From: Paraburkholderia sartisoli
GTDB taxonomy: Bacteria; Pseudomonadota; Gammaproteobacteria; Burkholderiales; Burkholderiaceae
Assembly (NCBI RefSeq): GCF_900107685.1
Contig: NZ_FNRQ01000009.1
Span: 1-64,000, forward strand
Direction of reading: 5' to 3'
DNA: 64,000 nucleotides
Shown here: piece after piece, positions 60,771 through 64,000 of the stretch
How positions within the stretch are numbered: position 1 is the stretch's first letter
Layout: each line of letters starts with the position of its first letter
Notes under the pieces: generated by a model
Seen by the model: the letters and a program-made list of their open reading frames with translations, nothing else
Database searches by the model: none
Told to the model about the DNA's origin: nothing
Made by a program: the position numbers and the translations under genes

Positions 60771-62138
60771 TTACACGGGATAGTGCTGCGTCGGGTCGTA
60801 CAACGAGTCCGGCACCGCCACCCCAAACGCTTGCAACCGCTCGGAGAATTTCGGCCGCACGCCCGTTGCGCAAAAATGCCCACACACCTTTCCGCTCTTG
60901 TCCACACCGGCTCGCTTGAAAGTGAAGATTTCCTGCAAATTGATAATCTCGCCTTCCATACCGGTAATTTCCTGAATGCTGGTCATCTTTCTGCGCCCGT
61001 CGGTAAGACGGGCGACCTGGATGATGACGCCGATCGCCGAGCTGATCTGGTGGCGCGCGGCCTTGGGCGGCAGATTCAGCCCGGCCATGCCGATCATGTT
61101 TTCGAGCCGCGTCAGCGCGTCGCGTGGCGTATTGGCGTGTACCGTCGCGAGCGAGCCCTCGTGCCCCGTGTTCATCGCCTGCAGCATATCCAGCGCCTCG
61201 GCGCCACGCACTTCGCCCAGGATGATCCGGTCAGGCCGCATTCGCAGCGCGTTGCGCACCAGCGAGCGCTGCGTGATCTCCCCCTTGCCTTCGATGTTGG
61301 GAGGACGTGTTTCGAGTCGCAGCACGTGCAGTTGGCGTAGTTGAAGCTCGGCGGCGTCCTCGATCGTCACGATACGTTCGTCGGACGGGATGAACCCTGA
61401 CAGGACATTGAGCAACGTCGTCTTGCCGCTGCCCGTTCCGCCCGAAATCAGCACGTTGATCTTGGCGGCGGACAGTGCCTCCAGCACCTGAACCATGGGT
61501 GGCGTGAGGCTTTCATATTCAACCAGGTCTTTCACCGTCAGGGGGTTGACGGCGAAACGGCGAATCGACAGCAGCGGGCCATCGATCGCCGACGGCGGAA
61601 TGATTGCATTCATGCGGGAGCCGTCCGGCAGACGTGCGTCCACCATCGGGTTCGATTCATCGATGCGCCGGCCAACGCGCGACACGATTTTTTCGATCAC
61701 TTTCATTAAATGCGCGTCGTCGTAGAACGTGACATCGGTCAGTTCCAGCTTGCCGCGCCGCTCGATATATACGTGCTTGTACGTGTTGACCAGGATGTCG
61801 GAGATCGTCGGGTCGGCCAGCAGCGGTTCAAGCGGGCCGAATCCGAGCATCTCGTCGCGTACGTCGCGCACGAGATGCTGCCGCTCGATCTCGTTCATCG
61901 GGATGTTGTCTTCCTCGACGATGCGCTCGACCAGCTGTGCCAGTTCATGCTGAATCTGTTCGTTCGAAAGGCGCTGGAGTTTTTCCAGTTCGACGCGGTC
62001 GATAACGGCCTGATGGACGTTTTTCCTGAGTTCCTGATACGCCCTCCTGGCCATTTTGTTCCGGTTAAGGCTTTGCTCGTGCGCGGACAAATCGCCCTGC
62101 TCAAAAAATTGCTCACGCAGTGTCATGACGTTTTCCAT
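60771..62138 (-). CDS. tadA: Tad pilus assembly ATPase TadA (CpaF)
   Basis: A 455-aa secretion ATPase. Walker A is GGTGSGKTTLL, Walker B region RMRPDRIILGEVRGAEALDML, and the His box TGHEGSLATVHAN. It powers assembly, and in the CpaF type also retraction, of Flp pili. AGGAG lies seven bases before the ATG at 62138. Confidence 0.95.
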   Translation of the reverse strand: MENVMTLREQFFEQGDLSAHEQSLNRNKMARRAYQELRKNVHQAVIDRVELEKLQRLSNEQIQHELAQLVERIVEEDNIPMNEIERQHLVRDVRDEMLGFGPLEPLLADPTISDILVNTYKHVYIERRGKLELTDVTFYDDAHLMKVIEKIVSRVGRRIDESNPMVDARLPDGSRMNAIIPPSAIDGPLLSIRRFAVNPLTVKDLVEYESLTPPMVQVLEALSAAKINVLISGGTGSGKTTLLNVLSGFIPSDERIVTIEDAAELQLRQLHVLRLETRPPNIEGKGEITQRSLVRNALRMRPDRIILGEVRGAEALDMLQAMNTGHEGSLATVHANTPRDALTRLENMIGMAGLNLPPKAARHQISSAIGVIIQVARLTDGRRKMTSIQEITGMEGEIINLQEIFTFKRAGVDKSGKVCGHFCATGVRPKFSERLQAFGVAVPDSLYDPTQHYPV

Positions 62139-62155
62139 TTTTCCGCTCCTTTGAC

Positions 62156-63364
62156 TCAGGCCCTGCCTAACGTCGGCTTACCGAAAATCTTCTGCAATCT
62201 GCCGCCCCGACCCTGTGCCAGCGCCGGCGATGACACTGACGCTGGCACAGGCGCGGGCAACAGACTGCGCGCCAGTTCGTTTAGGCCTTTTGCCACGCCA
62301 CTCGATCTGGTGAGGCGCAGAATCGGCACGCCCTGATTGATCGACGCTGACACCGACGCACGGTCTTCCGGAATCACACTGGCCGCCCGCTGGCCCAGCG
62401 CCTTCTCCAGTTCTGCCAACCCCACCGGCCCTTTTTTTTCGTAGCGGTTAACCAGCACGCGCACCTTGTCACCCCGGTAGCCGAGCGAACGGAAGATTTC
62501 GAGCAGCCGGTGACCGCCGCGTAGATAGGGCAAACTCAGTTGCAACACCGGAAAAATGCACTCGCTCTGGTCGAGCGCCGCAATCGAAACGTTGCTGATG
62601 CTCTGGCCGATATCGAAAATGATCAGATCGTATTGATGTCGCACCAGATTCAGAATGCGCTGCAGGTGTTCCGGCTTGATATCTTTCGCCCTGGCTGGAT
62701 CGGCTGCACCGGCCAGCACATCAAAATCTTCGCTGACGTGGGTCAGGCACGCGTCGAGAAACGCGGGGTCAAGCCGGTCGATCTGGGCGCTGACGTCGGC
62801 TAGCGTGGCTGGCGGCGTGATTTCCGACACCAGAAAGGCCGCTTCACCGAATTGCTGGTTCAGGTCGATCAGCAGCGCCCGCTTGCCGGTTGTCGAGGCG
62901 GCGAACCCCAGATTGGCCGCTAAAAACGAGGTACCGCTTCCACCTTTGCACGACACAAACGAGATCACCCTGCCCTCGCGCCGCGTGCCGGTAATCTTGC
63001 GGGCGATCCTGTCGACGGCGTGCTGCAGTTCCTGGGGGGCAACCGGCCACTGCAGCACATCGCGCACGCCGGCACGCATGGCGCGAATCAGCAGATCGGC
63101 CGACGGCGAAGGTGTCAGTAGCACGCAGGTCAGACCGCTGTGCCGCGCAGTGAGCGCAGCGAGTGTGTCGAAATCCTGTTGCGTCATCCGCGCGCCATCA
63201 AGAATCAGCAAATCGATACCGTCGAGCGCCTCCTGATGCGCGCACAGATCGGACAGTTCCGCGTTCGCTATTTTGGAGCGGTGATGGGAATCTTCCGCCC
63301 CGACGATCCGCGCAATCGCGCTGGCCTGCGCTGGATCGGATGAAATCGTGAGAATGTCGATCAT
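62156..63364 (-). CDS. tadZ: Tad pilus localisation ATPase TadZ (CpaE)
   Basis: A 402-aa protein with an N-terminal receiver-like domain (about 1-125) and a ParA/MinD-type ATPase domain. The nucleotide loop reads CKGGSGTSFLAANLG: the deviant Walker A signature lysine is kept, but the usual GKT/GKS lysine is replaced by Thr, as in several TadZ proteins. It recruits the Tad machine to the pole. AGGAAG precedes the ATG at 63364. Confidence 0.92.
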   Translation of the reverse strand: MIDILTISSDPAQASAIARIVGAEDSHHRSKIANAELSDLCAHQEALDGIDLLILDGARMTQQDFDTLAALTARHSGLTCVLLTPSPSADLLIRAMRAGVRDVLQWPVAPQELQHAVDRIARKITGTRREGRVISFVSCKGGSGTSFLAANLGFAASTTGKRALLIDLNQQFGEAAFLVSEITPPATLADVSAQIDRLDPAFLDACLTHVSEDFDVLAGAADPARAKDIKPEHLQRILNLVRHQYDLIIFDIGQSISNVSIAALDQSECIFPVLQLSLPYLRGGHRLLEIFRSLGYRGDKVRVLVNRYEKKGPVGLAELEKALGQRAASVIPEDRASVSASINQGVPILRLTRSSGVAKGLNELARSLLPAPVPASVSSPALAQGRGGRLQKIFGKPTLGRA

Positions 63365-63393
63365 TTTGTTCTTCCTGGTAAGTCGATGACGTG

Positions 63394-63858
63394 CTAACTG
63401 CAAACAGGATTGGTGCCGTTTACGCTACTCAGGCTCTCTCTTGGCAAAGTCGTGGTGAATGGGGGCATGGTCAGTGTGAACGGCACAAAAGGCACCACCG
63501 TATTGACCGTGACGTTGGCAATGGCGACCGTGACCGCGGTGCATGAGGATGCGTCGCATCCCGAAGGGACATAAGTCACGGTGATGTTCGAAGGCTGAAG
63601 AACGGGCAACATCTGCTGCATGTCCTTGATCACGGGGTTGCTCGCCGACTGGCTGCTGTTGACGTCGCAAACCACGGCCACCCGGGCACCCAGCCTCGTT
63701 GCTTCTGCCGCCGTGTTCCAGTAAAACAGCACGCGCCCCATCTCCATGATGCCGATCAGCAACGTGAAGAAAATCGCTGATACCAGGGCGAATTCGAGTG
63801 CGGCGACGCCTCGCTGATGCCGGGCGCCGGGCAAACAACAGATATTGAGCTTGTTCAT
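63394..63858 (-). CDS. tadE: TadE-like minor pseudopilin
   Basis: A 154-aa protein. The N-terminal region RGVAALEFALVSAIFFTLLIGIMEM has the Glu+5 and hydrophobic helix of TadE pseudopilins, followed by RVLFYWNTAAEATRLGAR, a family block. The rest is periplasmic with a few cysteines. It is processed by a prepilin peptidase outside this window. The start overlaps the upstream gene's stop (ATGA). Confidence 0.88.
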   Translation of the reverse strand: MNKLNICCLPGARHQRGVAALEFALVSAIFFTLLIGIMEMGRVLFYWNTAAEATRLGARVAVVCDVNSSQSASNPVIKDMQQMLPVLQPSNITVTYVPSGCDASSCTAVTVAIANVTVNTVVPFVPFTLTMPPFTTTLPRESLSSVNGTNPVCS

Positions 63859-64000
63859 GTCTGCCTCATCACGCAGCTGATATCCCCGAAGATCACGCCG
63901 GCCAGGTTGAAAAAGCCGGTGATCTGCGAGTACGGGTATCCGGTGACTTTCACCTGCACGAGATTGATCGTGTCGCCAGATGGATCGGTTTGCACATTCT
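63855..64000 (-). CDS. C-terminal end of a second TadE/TadF-like pseudopilin gene (cut by window)
   Basis: 48 codons are visible, ending ITGFFNLAGVIFGDISCVMRQT before the stop that overlaps the tadE start. The VKVTGYPYSQI segment is usual for the C-terminal end of TadE/TadG-type proteins. The gene starts beyond the right edge. Overlapping stop and start imply that the two pseudopilins are made together. Confidence 0.7.
   Translation of the reverse strand, partial: NVQTDPSGDTINLVQVKVTGYPYSQITGFFNLAGVIFGDISCVMRQT

Overview
The window reads as chromosomal DNA of a Burkholderia/Paraburkholderia-type betaproteobacterium. This is inferred from gene content and codon style, not from a marker gene. 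The sequence is GC-rich, and it carries a Burkholderia-like type VI secretion (T6SS) locus, a Tad pilus locus, a kdgT/kduI/kduD hexuronate module, a dmeRF metal-efflux pair and an ECF41 sigma factor. No rRNA, tRNA or CRISPR array was seen.

Left part (1-12 kb). A probable insertion-sequence edge and a YjdM-like zinc-ribbon gene are followed by a second-copy-type fabZ, a relic of a spermidine-synthase-like gene, and small regulators. A compact minus-strand unit follows, with three genes: a thioredoxin-fold protein, an HPr-like protein that has lost both classical phosphorylation residues, and an intact spermidine-synthase-like protein. A truncated DUF1275 remnant separates this unit from a six-gene plus-strand operon, hyfBCEFGI-like. 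That operon encodes a complex-I/hydrogenase-4-type membrane complex whose large subunit lacks the [NiFe] cysteines, so it is an 'energy-converting hydrogenase-related' (Ehr) complex and not a hydrogenase. Near-identical palindromes (ATGATAA-N5-TTATCAT) lie upstream of both units and suggest shared control.

Middle part (12-27 kb). This holds a universal stress protein, small exported or membrane proteins, and the divergent kdgT / kduI-kduD-iclR module with two candidate IclR-type operators. Next come a DMT exporter, an ECF41 sigma factor with a textbook autoregulatory promoter, dmeF-dmeR with an RcnR-type operator, and a response-regulator stub fused to an MFS/PAP2 pair. A glycine-zipper protein, a ClsC-type phospholipase D and a DUF4239 protein complete the region.

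T6SS (27.5-51.4 kb). The minus-strand arm, in transcription order, is tssB, tssC, vgrG, a candidate immunity gene, a multidomain peptidoglycan-targeting effector, a second candidate immunity gene, PAAR, a 431-aa accessory membrane protein, tssM, tssA, tssF, tssG, tssJ. The plus-strand arm is tssK, tssL, an OmpA-type protein, hcp, tssE. The two arms diverge from an AT-rich control region near 46 kb. No tssH (clpV) is present, and TssM lacks a Walker A motif.

Right part (51.4-64 kb). A sulfonate/taurine-type ABC transporter with a TauD/TfdA dioxygenase is followed by a YgjP-type metallopeptidase and class I fructose-bisphosphate aldolase. The window ends inside a Tad pilus operon (tadE-like genes, tadZ, tadA, tadB, tadC) that runs directly into a marR gene and an isoprenylcysteine-methyltransferase-like gene.
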